Assembly: GCA_029834535.1 (NCBI GenBank) | Contig: JAQMWT010000670.1 | Location: 248,001 to 312,000 of the forward strand | DNA length: 64,000 nt | From: Chrysophaeum taylorii | Lineage: Eukaryota > Sar > Pelagophyceae > Pelagomonadales > Pelagomonadaceae | Direction: 5' to 3' | In this document: one piece after another, positions 44,280 through 54,624 of the stretch | How positions within the stretch are numbered: the first letter of the stretch is position 1 | How the letters are laid out: each line of letters opens with the position of its first letter | Notes under the pieces: model-generated | What the model was told of the DNA's origin: nothing | What the model saw: the letters and a program-made list of their open reading frames with translations, nothing else | The model's database searches: none | Program-made: the position numbers and the translations under genes

Positions 44280-45110
44280 GTTCATCATCAAAGCGACGGC
44301 TGGCCAACCCAGCGGACGAAAATCAGTTTCGAGGAACCACGGGAGACATTCTTGGAAATAGAGGCGGGGCAAGCTTGCATACCATCCGATCCTTCTCTGT
44401 ATCTGAAGATAATAACGCGACGGTGGCGCCGCTGGAGGTGTGCCTCCGTTGCCTGGTGCTCTGGTGCTCGCCGAAGTGTTCTGCGACCGCCATCAAAAAA
44501 TTCCCCCCCGCATCCACTCCCAACAGAATTTTCCCGTGAATCCCCGGGGTCTCGACGAAGAGCACCGTGAGTACCAAACAAGCCGTCTGCGAGAGCACGG
44601 TGGTAACGAGTCGGAAAAAAGCGGACGCCCGACGGGGAGCTCGCGCAACAAAAACTCCTATAGAGAGAGACCAGTTGACACACTCGAGAAAAACAAGGAG
44701 CGTAGGTGGAAGCAGCAGCAGCAGGACCGCCGTCGGCCTTCTTTCAGTCAACAATTTATCATGCATGGCTCCACAGAGGAGCAAGGCGCTCGAACGGTGG
44801 ATCAGCGAGCCTAGACCGTACATCGACTCGAGCCAGGGTTGCGAATGAAGTGAATGCGAGGGTCGGCAAAGCCAGAGCACACAGCCGGCCCAATCAAGGG
44901 CCAGCACAGCTCTACTGGGAAAGCTACAGTGATGAGCGTTGATGCCAAAGCAGTGAGAAACGCCGCCATTGTGACGAACCGCCGAACGCAAGCGATCGAC
45001 ACGAGCGCGTTGTTGAGTACCAAGATGAGAAACGTGGCGAACCATTCGCGCTCTTCCGTTCAACAAGCCCAGCTCGCAACGCCACAAGAGGTGTGGCCAT
45101 GACGAGCGAC
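44280..45110 (-). pseudogene. decayed copy of the multi-pass membrane gene at 47314-48189
   Basis: The minus strand carries clearly related pieces in the same order as the intact gene: 'NNALVSIACVRRFVTMAAFL', 'FPVELCWPLIGPAVCSGFAD' (frame from 45023), then in another frame 'LLPPTLLVFLECVNWSLSIG' and 'VLTVLFVETPGIHGKILLGV'. The pieces are spread over at least two frames. At least two frame changes and the loss of the common start context make it non-functional as one protein. The second half (from about 44775) is the better preserved. It arose by duplication of the host gene about 3 kb away. Confidence 0.8.
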
Positions 45111-45733
45111 CGCCAGACAGTGGTTAAAAAAAGCGTTTGTAGAGTTCAACCTGCTATTATCCTCAAAACCTTTCTTCACACAACCTGCTGGAGGCTCAAT
45201 ACTATATTTCATATATATACCTCCAGCTTTGTTGTAGAGAACAGTCACCCTAAAACTAGACCCTATCTCTCTCTCCCCAAAGGTGCCACATCAGACAAAA
45301 AATCCTGCCCTTAAGAGACTTGTATAAAACGAAACCGTCAAGCATTTTGTGTACAAGCTTTTCTTTGGCTGCTTCACCCGGCAACCCATTATCGGCATCA
45401 AAGCCGAACGCTCGTGCGACGGGAGTCTCGATGCGAAGTGTCCGCGAGGAGGTCGCATCGCCGATGTCGTCCTCGCGGAAGCTTTTCGCGCGCAGCCATA
45501 AGTGGTCGGAGAAGCTCTAATCGACGTTGGGGAGTCAGTCAGGTCCGCCGAATCATCATCTTCTTCTCCGGCACCGGTGCTTTGGTACGAAAGTCGAACA
45601 GTATCAAGTTCGGCCTGTACGCGACGGATTTCTTCTTCTTGCTGGGCAGTGATCTTGTCGTCTTTCTCGTCCAGCTCGCAATACAGGCGGTTGGTTGACT
45701 GTCATGCGTAGCTTCTTCACCAGAGCTTTATAA

Positions 45734-46210
45734 TCACGGAGCTGTCCGCGGCTCCTCCGAAGTCAACTCCGCGTTCACCTCGCGGTATTCGCCGTCATCT
45801 TCCTGACCACTCGTTCGACCCTTCTGGCAAGGTGGCGTGGCGTGGCTTCGGCCGTGTTGGACGCGTCGCTCGCTCCAGGACGACGGCGTCGGCGACGGGC
45901 TTCGAGCCGGCGACGGGCTTCGAGCCCGGCCGGTGTCGGTGCTCTGCACGACCGGGGCTGCCGGGGCGGGCGCCGGAGCCGGCAGAATCGCAAGCGCTGG
46001 CTTGCGCGAAGGGCTGCGGACTGCGGACTCGTTTTCGCCTGTCGGTGGCCCAAAACGTCTCGTTCGTATAGCCTCCGGAAACGGAATTCGTAAAGGTCGG
46101 CGGCCAAGGCAGCGTTTCTCCTCCAGCAAGGTGACGTAGGCACAGCGCCACTCCTTGCTCAGAAAGTAGTGGCGCCGGTAGACGCCATTGGCGTCGTCGA
46201 TGTATTCGCT
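45734..46210 (-). CDS. hypothetical Pro/Ala-rich ORF, possibly an exon or remnant
   Basis: Reading minus from about 46210, the frame gives DDANGVYRRHYFLSKEWRC, then AYVTLLEEKRCLGRRP, an FPEAIRTRRFGPPTG segment, then PAPAPAPAAP and an Arg/Ser/Pro-rich tail, ending at 45734. No upstream start in the same frame is convincing, so this is likely an exon or part of a decayed gene. The first 60 residues look like a folded domain, perhaps chromatin- or transposon-related. I cannot identify it. A shadow frame over the same stretch is only a GC-rich Arg/Gly frame. Confidence 0.35.
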   Translation of the reverse strand, partial: SEYIDDANGVYRRHYFLSKEWRCAYVTLLEEKRCLGRRPLRIPFPEAIRTRRFGPPTGENESAVRSPSRKPALAILPAPAPAPAAPVVQSTDTGRARSPSPARSPSPTPSSWSERRVQHGRSHATPPCQKGRTSGQEDDGEYREVNAELTSEEPRTAP

Positions 46211-46885
46211 AGATTTCAGGCGCGGGCCAAGAATTCAGGGAGTCGATCCTCGTGCGTCGGAGGTTCTTCGACCGGTCGCGTGCGAGAAGGGCCTTCATTA
46301 GGCGCTAATCCGACCAGACTTGCGGGCGCGTGCCGGTGGCCAGTACTGCCTTCACCAGCAGCGGGTCCTTTCTGTCGAGAGCGAACAAACGCGGCATGGC
46401 ACGTGCTCGAGCAGGTGTAGCGGGTCACGATGGGCAGCCTATAGGGAACATCGCCGCCCACAGGCCCGGGGGAAGCTCCCGACGACGTGGCTTTGAGTAT
46501 TCCCTAAAGGCCCTCGGCGTTTTTGGGCAGGGCGGCCTCAAACGTGCCGAGTTAGGGTTTGGACGGATTTTCCGACGACGGCTTGTTTCAAACGAGTGCC
46601 GCTGGTCTCGATGTGCCCCGGCGCGCGTCGCAGCCCAAGGCGAGAGGGTCGGCGACGTGTTCCCACCTCTCACGACCGCGCTCGGCGCAGCAGTCCTCCG
46701 GAGAAGGGGGGAATAGGACCAGAGGTTGCTAACCGCAGACACAAACGGGGTTTATGGTCGAATATGCTTGTATGTACATAAAGAACTCAAGAGGAGAAGA
46801 GTCTTCTCTCGAACGAACGAATCAACCAGTCACGAAAGGAGGGCACGGAACCTCTGACGGTCCGTATCACGACGAACGGCATCAA

Positions 46886-47200
46886 CTAGATAGCTTCCTC
46901 GTACCGCTTTGTCCGCGCGAACCACAGCACGATCTCGCGCGTCGTGTCCGCGGCTTCGGCGTACCCAAAGGCCTCCCGCAGCACGTCCCCCGCTTCAGCA
47001 TCCTCGAGCTCCCCCCCCAGACCATCGCCTCGGCGGCAGTGTTCGCCTGTCCGGCCATTGCGAAGGCTTCGCCCGCCGCCACCAACATCGCCCGGTCCCC
47101 CGACAGGCCCGCGCCCTTTTCGTAGTTCTGCGCGGCCTGGTAGTAGTACTCCGCTGCTGCGACATATAGCATTCTCCAGCGCAGCGTCGAAAGCAGTCGC
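46886..47200 (-). pseudogene. gamma-SNAP-like fragment with a G8-run frame change
   Basis: The minus strand encodes TPR-like helices resembling the C-terminal half of gamma-SNAP: 'AAEYYYQAAQNYEKGA', 'AMLVAAGEAFAMAGQANTAA', then 'ELEDAEAGDVLREAFGYAEA' and 'ADTTREIVLWFARTKRYEEA' before a stop at 46886. The first and second parts are in different frames, and the switch falls on a run of eight G (plus-strand C run at about 47010-47017). So either the locus is broken or the run length is a sequencing error. N-terminal helices are missing, which supports a pseudogene fragment. Gamma-SNAP is an NSF adaptor in membrane fusion. The assignment to gamma- over alpha-SNAP is tentative. Confidence 0.45.
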
Positions 47201-47313
47201 GCGCGAGGTCGGTCGCACCATAAGGTTAAGGGCACGACGAGTTGCCGCCAAGGATGGATGAAGAATGCGGCGCGATGACAAAGCAGAGGTATGCATCATC
47301 GAATAGCCGCCTC

Positions 47314-48189
47314 TTAGTCTTTGCACTCTTCGTTTTCAAAATGAGCCTCGGGCATCGCGAGCCGAGTCTCGAGAAGCCACGGCAGCAGGCTTTGTTGAAA
47401 GTAGAGGCGGGGGAGGCTCGCGCTGCGCACCAATTGGTGTTCATCCTGGGCGGGAGACACGTCGCCGGGTAGTTTTGTGCGGCTCGAGACGAAGCGCAGG
47501 CCTTCCCAGGTGCTAGCGCGCGCGCCGAGGATATCGCACGCGGCGAGTATCGTATTGCCGACCGCCACGCCCAAGAGGATTTTTCTGTTGATTCCCGGGG
47601 TCTCGACGAAGAGCACCGTGAACACCAAACTTGCCGCTTGCACGAGCATGGAGCCGATGTGGACCAGGCGTGCCAGCAGCGACAGCTTGCGCAACACGAT
47701 CCCTATCAAGAGGTACCAGTTCAAGTGCTCTAAGAGAATAACGACTTCCAGCGTAGGGGGAAGCAGAAAGAAGGCCATCGTGCCCCTTCCAGCAAAAAAG
47801 TTGTACACAGCGCCGGTGAGGAGCAAGCCGCTCGCGTGATGGACGAGAGTTCCGAGGAAGTGGGTCGACTTGAGCCACGTTGGATTCTGATTGCGAAGGA
47901 ACGACGCGATGTGAATGCGAGGGTCGGCAAAGCCAAGGCACAGAGCCGACCCAACAAAGGGCCAGCACAGGTGCACTGGGAAGGCAGCCGTGAAGACTGC
48001 TGACGCCAAAGCGGCGAGATATGTGCCGAGCCAAACGAAGCGCCAGCGCGCGCGGACCCAGGCGATCGACATCATAGCGTTGTTGAAAGCCAAGACGAGA
48101 ATCGAGGCGATGCCAAGCTGCAGCCATTCGCGTTGTTGGACCGACCACGCCCAGCTCACTTCCTGCGACGCCACGAGAGGTCCCGCCAT
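47314..48189 (-). CDS. multi-pass membrane protein of unknown function
   Basis: An intact 291-residue frame runs from the ATG at 48189. Six or seven hydrophobic helices can be drawn (for example LGIASILVLAFNNAMMSIAW, YLAALASAVFTAAFP, GLLLTGAVYNFFAG and LVFTVLFVETPG). Conserved-looking short motifs shared with the decayed copy are FPVxLCWPxxG, GFADPRIH, LPPTLxV, LxxxNWxLxIG and FVETPGIxxKILLGV. The C-terminal 70 residues are soluble, with YFQQSLLPWLLETR. I do not recognise the family. No introns are seen. Survival of the motifs in both copies points to real constraint before the second copy decayed. Confidence 0.7.
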   Translation of the reverse strand: MAGPLVASQEVSWAWSVQQREWLQLGIASILVLAFNNAMMSIAWVRARWRFVWLGTYLAALASAVFTAAFPVHLCWPFVGSALCLGFADPRIHIASFLRNQNPTWLKSTHFLGTLVHHASGLLLTGAVYNFFAGRGTMAFFLLPPTLEVVILLEHLNWYLLIGIVLRKLSLLARLVHIGSMLVQAASLVFTVLFVETPGINRKILLGVAVGNTILAACDILGARASTWEGLRFVSSRTKLPGDVSPAQDEHQLVRSASLPRLYFQQSLLPWLLETRLAMPEAHFENEECKD

Positions 48190-48909
48190 GACGCGACACT
48201 TTCATCAGGAGCCAGCCAGCCAGCCAACCGCCTGTGGCAAATACATATATGGTGGCGCAAGAAACCCTAGAGTAATAAATAAAGCCAAGAAGGGAAAAAG
48301 ACGTGATAAGACGACTAACGACTGTCGCAGCGTGTGATGGTACCAGACCCCACATATCTTCAGAGGAGTGAGTTGGTCTGCCAAACCGGCTACTAGGACC
48401 GATAGAAGCAGCGACGGTGCAACAAGTGGGTCAGAAGATGGTGCTTTTCTGACGACGACAAAGCGACTCGGAAGAAAAGAAGCACGACGCGTATCAGGGA
48501 CAACTTGAAAAAAACCTCCCGGTAGCAGCTGCTGCCGGGTGGCTCCCTAATTATAGCGCCACTAGGAACTTTTTGCCCCGCGCGCGGACGAGCTAAGAAT
48601 GCGGATCGACACCTACGCAGATATGCACGAAATGCCAAGCGCTGCGTCAGCAAAGCGAAGCAAACCCCACGTGGAAGAAGGGTCGTGATTCCGGTCCCGC
48701 GCCGCCCCACCGGCGCCCCGCAAGGCCATAGGATGCTGGAGTTCTAGAATAGCGCCGTTGCCACCAACGACGGATCGCAGAGTTTTGATCTCGACGCGGG
48801 AATTGGGCCTCCAGCAGCATCAGCAAGAATGTATGGTGGCAAAGCAGCGAGAAAAATTAAAAAAAAAGTTGATGCCTTCATCCGTTGATTATCTAACAAC
48901 ATCTTTCTT
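48190..48909. other. intergenic region
   Basis: A 105-codon minus frame (48710-48393) has no recognisable domain and is probably spurious. The stretch presumably holds the promoter of the membrane gene at its left and the 3' region of AP-3 beta at its right. Nothing else is seen. Confidence 0.35.
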
Positions 48910-51502
48910 CTAGTAGAGGGAGAGGATTTTTTGTTCAGAGGTGTCGGATAAAACGGCAAAGGGGTCAGACGACGATGATGGTGCTGACGTTGTTGGCTTA
49001 GGCTCATCATCATCATCATCATCTTTTTGTTCCGAATCAGCAGATTCTTCTTCGCCGCCGGAATCTGATTCGTCGTCGTCGTCCTCCGAATCATCATCAT
49101 CATCATCATCGTCGTCGTCGTCAGTCTCGTACTCTGACGACGTTTCGTCGTCGTCGTCGTCGTCGTCTTCGTCGTCGTCGTCGTCGTCGTCGTCAGAAGT
49201 TTCGTCGTCTTCGGTTTCCTCGTCGTCTTCCTCATCATCTTCTTGTACGTATGCGTCGTCCGCTGCGGCGTAAAAGTCGCGAACATCGGCGTCAGTTGGA
49301 CCGACGCCCGAGTGGTCGGCGCTTAGGGCCGTATGCTGAGGAGGAACCGCAGCGTCTCTCACGGAAGGATCGGGAGGGACGTCCGGCCAGTCTGGAAGCT
49401 CGAGGTAGCCGTCGACTTGGTGACCGACCATTATGGAGAGGGAGCCGACGAGGAGGTCCGAGAGGCCGTCGAGCGCGACGGGACCGGTCAGCGTCAGCGG
49501 CGGGCGTTTGTCCGAGAGAGTAAGCGCGGGCGCGCGAGCCCGGAGCTGGGAGAGAGCGTGCTCGTCGGCGGTCGGGGTGGCAGCCATCCCGAGGACAGCC
49601 GCGTAGTACCTCGCTCTGTCCCGGAGATCGTGGTTGACGTCGAACCTGGCGAGCTCCAGCACGTACCTCAACAATGATTCGGGACACTTCTCTTCGTCGA
49701 GACTCGACTTTACGGCCAAGTTCAAGATTTGCTGTTTGACTTCGACCGCTTCGTCGGAAAAGGTTGACGCAAGAAGCCTGACCGCGTCGGGGAGAATGTC
49801 GTCGCAGCAGTCGCGGAACTCGCCGACGAGCCACACGACGTTCGCGCGCGCCACCGGACCTCGGAGAGCGACCGGTCGGGTCTTGGACGAGTAGATTGGT
49901 TTCAGGAGAAGGCGCGCGAGGCGGCGGACCACGTCTTTCCGGTCGCCCGCGCCTTGCTGGAGGAGCTGGCGGACCGCGATGATCGAGGTCGACACGATGT
50001 CCTCGCCCCCACCACGAGCGGCGACGAGCGCGAGCAAGCCAGAGCAGACGGATTCGGCGACGTCGGGTCGAGCGTCGGCCACGCGGCCGGCCGCGCGCAC
50101 GGCCGCGCACGCGAAGACCGTGTCTGCCGAACGCGCGTAATTCTCGAGTTCCCTCAATATCGGCGTCGCGTTCTCTGTGGTAGCCAGCGCCGTCAAGATC
50201 TCGAGCTTGAGGTCTCGGTTAAACCCCGCGTCCGTTTCTTTGACGAAAAACTCTTTGAGGTACTTTCGGAACATCGCCGGTCGCTCCGTGGCCATCGTGG
50301 CGATCGACTTGAGGACCACGTACTGGATCTCGCGCTTGTTGCGCAAGATCCGGACCAAAGCGCGCCCAATCTGGTCGGAGGCGTCGCCGCAGTAATAGTG
50401 CAGCGAACACACGGCGAGCACGACGCCCGCGTTTCGCGATTTGAGCAGCGGCAGAGTAGATCTCAAAGCAAGGCGGTGGTCCGGATCGCTGATCACGACG
50501 ACGGCGGGGCTCGTCGTTTGTTGCTCGGCATCCTCGGACCCGTCAGCGCTGCTCTGGACCTCGACCTCCTCTTCCACCGACTCGTCCTCCTCGTCGCTGT
50601 AGAACGCCTTCTTCACCGTACGCCGAGTGATCACCTTCTTCCGCATCGACGCCTTGCCCGCGGCCGACCGTCGCGCCGCGAGGACCTTGGCCGCCGCCGA
50701 GGCACCGGGAGCTGGATCCGCAAACTGCGACCTGATGTACCGCGCGAGCGTCTCCAGAATCACGATCTGGGCCCACTCGTCGACGTCCGCCACGAGGTGA
50801 CACAGCTTGCGGTAAGACTGGTGCAGCGAGCCCCAATTCTCGGGACACACCTCGCTGAACGCGATCACCGCCGATCCCAGCACCATCGTGCTCGAGTCGT
50901 TCAACAACTTCTCCACGAGCTCCTCCAACTCCCCGCTCTGTTCCTTCATCTTCGAGATAGCGTTCGCCGCGCACTTCCTCACGTAAGGACTAGAATCGCT
51001 CGCGCACTTCTTAATAGCCAACAACTGGATCTGGACAATATCTGCGACGCGGATCGAGGTCATCACCCTGAGCGCCATCGCGCGGATCAGCTGGTTCGAG
51101 GCGGCGAGGTCCTTCTGGAAGCTGTTGATGCTTAGAAGTGCCATTTCGCGGCACGCGTGCGAAGCGTCCGCGTAATGAACCAAATACATGTACACCATCT
51201 TCTTCACCTCCACCGACTTGACCACCACGTTCTTCACGACGTCGCCTGCGTGCTTTCTTCTTCCTCGCCAACGCTCTCACTCACTGAAGAATTCGGACGC
51301 GTCCCGGCCCTTGCTCATCATCGCGAGCAGCCACTTCATGCCTGCCGCCTCCTCATTTTCTTTTAGTCTCTCGAGATCATGTTGCACCTTTCGCTTTTTC
51401 GTAGTCCCGGCTCGCGTCGAGGTACTGCTTGATCCGCACGGAATTCATCTGCTCTTCGAGAAAGTGGGCCTCGCCAGACACCGGGCCCATCTTCTGCGCC
51501 AT
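48910..51502 (-). CDS. AP-3 complex beta subunit
   Basis: This is the large beta adaptin of AP-3, which sorts cargo to vacuoles or lysosome-like organelles. The ATG at 51502 starts MAQKMGPVSGEAHFLEEQMN. Two short introns (51342-51387, 46 nt; 51246-51284, 39 nt) restore the family signature ...SEFFSDVVKNVVVKSVEVKK. The spliced length, 2508 nt, is exactly 836 codons. The adaptin armadillo repeats follow (MVYMYLVHYAD, LIRAMALRVMTSIRV, PYVRKCAANAISKM, EVCPENWGSLHQSYRKLCHL). A Ser/acidic hinge lies at about residues 215-260. The C-terminus is a run of Asp/Glu/Ser of about 115 residues. The protein has 835 residues, shorter than animal beta-3 (about 1,080), and it shows no C-terminal ear domain. 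Both introns lie in the first 60 codons. Confidence 0.92.
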
Positions 51503-52035
51503 ACCTATGGCGATCGAGGGTTTCCACGAGGTACGTAAACTCAAGAACTCACGAGGATTTACTTTACTTTAGTTTTGTTTAGTTTAGTTTAGTGAAAACT
51601 CCAAAGCTTTGAAAATGAGAGGGTTAGTTTTATGCCACCGCCAGATTTGGGGATCAACTCACTCTCCTCTCTCTCTCTCTCTCGTGCTGTAAAAAACAGG
51701 TCCTGTGATTCCGATCCCTACGGCGCTCCAGGATTCCATGCAGCATTAGCCTGGCCTCTCGTTGTTTACGAAATGGACCATCGCATCGCGCGACAGACAG
51801 ACATAGAGAGAGAGAGCGAGAGACATGGCTGCTGTTCTTCGGAAGGCGCAATATATATTATGCGGCGGCGGCGGCTCCGCTTTCATCAGTCCAGCAACAA
51901 CAACAACAACAACAACAACAGGTCTACTATCTCTCGTCTCCTCTCCTCTCGCCAAACAACCAAGAGCCCAGGCATATGCAGGACAGGCACGCGCCGGCGA
52001 ACGTAAACAAGCATTCTGGAACCAAGGAGATGCAG
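51503..52035. other. AP-3 beta promoter side; simple repeats
   Basis: A TTTAG/TTTAC-rich stretch lies at about 51550-51595, a CT run at about 51665-51684, a GAGA run at about 51803-51822 and a CAA run at about 51896-51920. Frames are short and shaped by these repeats. The AP-3 beta promoter should lie in the first part. No gene is seen. Confidence 0.5.
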
Positions 52036-53633
52036 CTACATCATACGGTCATCATTTACCCGCAGCCTTGCCCGGAGATACTTGTCTTGGTCGGCGGGAT
52101 TTCCGTCGAGGGCGTCCCGCGCAGAATAAGGCACCCTCGTGACCTCCCAGCCAAGCCGGCGCAGCAATCTCGTCTTGAACCACGCGGGACCATTATTTCC
52201 CCCCCGATGGAAATCGAAGGCGCCGTCCATCTGTGTCCGGTCGCGCCGCGTCGAGCGACAGCCCGGTCACGCGGTTTGAGACGTGCGTCCAGCCTACGAG
52301 TGCGGTCCCGACGTCTCGCTGGAACTAAGAAGGTGGCGGCTCGAGACGTTGATGCGCTGCTTGAAGCCTCTGCTGCTGGTGGTGTGCGAGCGGAGAGTCC
52401 GCGTCGGGCCACGCGAGGCGAAAGTGCAACGACGCGTGGTGGAGCAGCAAAGCTCGCCGTCGCGGGTAACGTCTTGATCAGAAGAGACTAAGAGCTGGGA
52501 AAGAAAGTCGGGATCCTTCCAGTCGACGCAAGCAAAGGCCCACGCCGTGTTGGCGAGGTCGATCGAGCTGAATTCGCCGAGCCGAGATCGAGCCGCGGGC
52601 GGCTATAGCTTCCAAAAGACTCGGCGCCTCGACGCCCGCCGTCGCGAAGGCCCACGCCGTGTTGGCTAAATCTTGTTCGTTGAATTCGCCGAGGCGCTTC
52701 AGAGCCGCGTCGGCGACGGCCTCGAAAAGCCTCGGTGCCTCGATCCCCAGCTTGGCAAAGGCCCGCGCCGCGTTCGCGAGGCCCCGTGCCTCGAAGTCGA
52801 CCAGCTTCATTCACCCTAGCCGCCTACGCGATTCCATCGAAAAGGTCTAGCGCCTTAACCCCAACCGTGGCAAAGGCCCAAGACATGTTGGTAAGGCCGA
52901 GCGCGTTGAAATCGTCGAGCCGCGCTAGCCGCCGCGGTGGCGATCGGGCGCCTCGACGTTCAACTTTGGCCGCGTTGGCGAGGTCCTGCTCGTTGAACAA
53001 CTCGCCGACGACGCGGTGCCGACACGCGTCGGCGAGATCCTTCAAGCGGGGATCGCTCTGGAGAGATATATCTTCTCCCGAACTTGGCGACGCGGTGCGC
53101 GGCGGTCGACAAGTTCCGCGCGCTGAAAAAATCTCTCGCCTCACGACAGAAAGATAGACCGTGGATCCGCGCCCCTTCCAGTCATCTCCTTGCCCCACAG
53201 GATCTGTTGCCGGATCGCCGCTTCTCCGGACGCAGCGTTCTTCTTCCGACCCGTTCTTTCGTTCGAAACTCGCGAGCCATCGCCGCCGCCGTTTCTTCTT
53301 TTCGCCCGAAGAATCAAAGTGGCACCGCGACCTGTCTCCTCTCTTTTTTTGCCGACAGGCTTCGTGTACGCTGGATCGCTCCGAGCCATCGTCGCTCTCT
53401 CGCCGCCAAGACCGCGACTCGTCGCCGCGTCGTCCCCGGCGGCGGTTTTCGTTGGAATTTTCGGAATCGTCGCGGCGCCGCGGTTCCGAATCAACGCTTT
53501 TCCCCTCGCTGCGTCGTCGTCTCCGATCGTTCGAGGGTTCTCGCGAGTCCTCCCGAACCGTCCGTCGACGCCGGTGATCCGATGACCGCGAGCGTGACCT
53601 GCCTTGTCGAACCCTTCGAGAGTAATTCCTCAT
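52036..53633 (-). pseudogene. broken RAP-domain / ANTAWAFA-repeat gene
   Basis: From a Met at 53633 the minus strand encodes an Arg/Ser-rich N-terminus, then helical repeats of about 37 residues typical of organelle RNA-binding RAP proteins (FNEQDLANAAK, GLTNMSWAFATVGV, GLANAARAFAKLGIEAP, EQDLANTAWAFATAGVEAP, DLANTAWAFACVDW). A C-terminal RAP domain ends it at 52036 (FKTRLLRRLGWEVTRVPYSA...YLRARL). The repeats and RAP domain are in several frames. Breaks occur in the first repeat (about 52970), between repeats at about 52825, at about 52600, and one or more between 52480 and 52230. RAP proteins act in plastid or mitochondrial RNA stability and translation. The domains are well preserved between breaks, so the loss is recent or the assembly has indel errors. 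Confidence 0.75.
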
Positions 53634-53639
53634 CAGCAG

Positions 53640-54305
53640 CGCGAAATCCAGCGTGGCGGGGAAGGCTGATGATGTGACACCACTTAGTATTATTAAGATC
53701 GAGACTGTGGCTAGATTTTGTCGGTTGAACCCCCTATTAGTATTATGGCTATGGCGGCACAGAAAAACACTCCCGACCCCCGGATGAGAGACAACGGGGG
53801 TACTCACCGACTCGCCCTAGACCCCACTGAACGAGGCAAACTAGGACTCGGGGTCGGTTACGCTCGCCACACACCTTGCTCACGCGGGGGGTAAGCCGTA
53901 GCGGTCAGGAGTTGCCGCCACACCTACATGACCGAATGTTCCGAACGGAGTAGGGTAGTGTTCGCCGTGCCAGCAGTACCCACGTCGTCGTTCGATGTCT
54001 GCCAGGTGCCTCTTCCGTCAGCTCCCAGCATAGGGCACACTGCCTCCCCGCTCACGCAGTCACGTGAAAGTGCACTTTTTAAAATGGCGCGAGAAGGATG
54101 ACCCTCCAAACGAAAGGGGATGCTGAAGGAGAGATGCTAGGCGCCGCCCGCTGTCGCGTTGGAGCTCTTACCTCTTCGCTCGAGCGTCGTTACGATTTTC
54201 TCATCAGAAAAAAGGCTCGAGATTCGAGGACGTCGGAGCTTGAAGCGGAGACGTAGGTCCTGGAGAGAGACCAGACATCAGCGTGTTGTGGTTCTTCGCT
54301 TCTTC
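53640..54305. other. no confident gene
   Basis: There is a short plus and a short minus frame of about 60 codons each, neither convincing. The plus strand at 53765-53900 is a repetitive-looking GC-rich block without internal periodicity. I checked for a tRNA-like cloverleaf around 53880-54060 and saw none. Confidence 0.35.
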
Positions 54306-54309
54306 CAAC

Positions 54310-54624
54310 TTAATCTCGTTGAAGCCCTTCATTTGTTTGTTCCAACTCAATAATCTTATTCAAGCGATTCATTTGTTCAAACTGATTCTCATAAAGCTTG
54401 CGTATGAGATGGATTTCGATGGCATCAACCCTTAGCCAGAGAAGCGCCAAAACATTTATAAAAATTGTGCCGACAATCGACGGATCATACAGCAGGAGGC
54501 TTCCGAACTCCGTGTTTATCGCAGAAGCTCTCCAGGTCGAACGGGGGAGACGAGGATGGGGCACCTGGAACGCATTCACAAGCCCGAGAACGAAAGCGAT
54601 GCGCCACATCGCACAGCGCCACAT
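54310..54624 (-). CDS. small membrane protein, probably plastid-targeted
   Basis: This is a 104-codon frame, or 99 codons from the second Met at 54609. The N-terminus MWRIAFVLGLVNAF is a signal peptide ending in a site of the xAF type (VNAF-QV) used by heterokont plastid presequences. It is followed by a basic, Ser/Pro-containing transit-like stretch (HPRLPRSTWRAS). The mature part has one membrane helix (VGTIFINVLALLWLRV) and a charged amphipathic helix (ENQFEQMNRLNKIIELEQ). The function is not recognised. A 15-bp direct duplication (gcgccacatcgcaca) spans the start region and creates the two alternative Met codons. Composition suggests it is real despite its size. Confidence 0.5.
   Translation of the reverse strand: MWRCAMWRIAFVLGLVNAFQVPHPRLPRSTWRASAINTEFGSLLLYDPSIVGTIFINVLALLWLRVDAIEIHLIRKLYENQFEQMNRLNKIIELEQTNEGLQRD

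Noticed and set aside
49954-51135. 393-codon plus-strand frame
   Set aside because: It is antisense to AP-3 beta, whose adaptin repeats are unmistakable. The plus frame has Arg/His/Leu bias and no domain.
53880-54060. Possible tRNA or other structured RNA
   Set aside because: No A-box/B-box pair or cloverleaf could be drawn.
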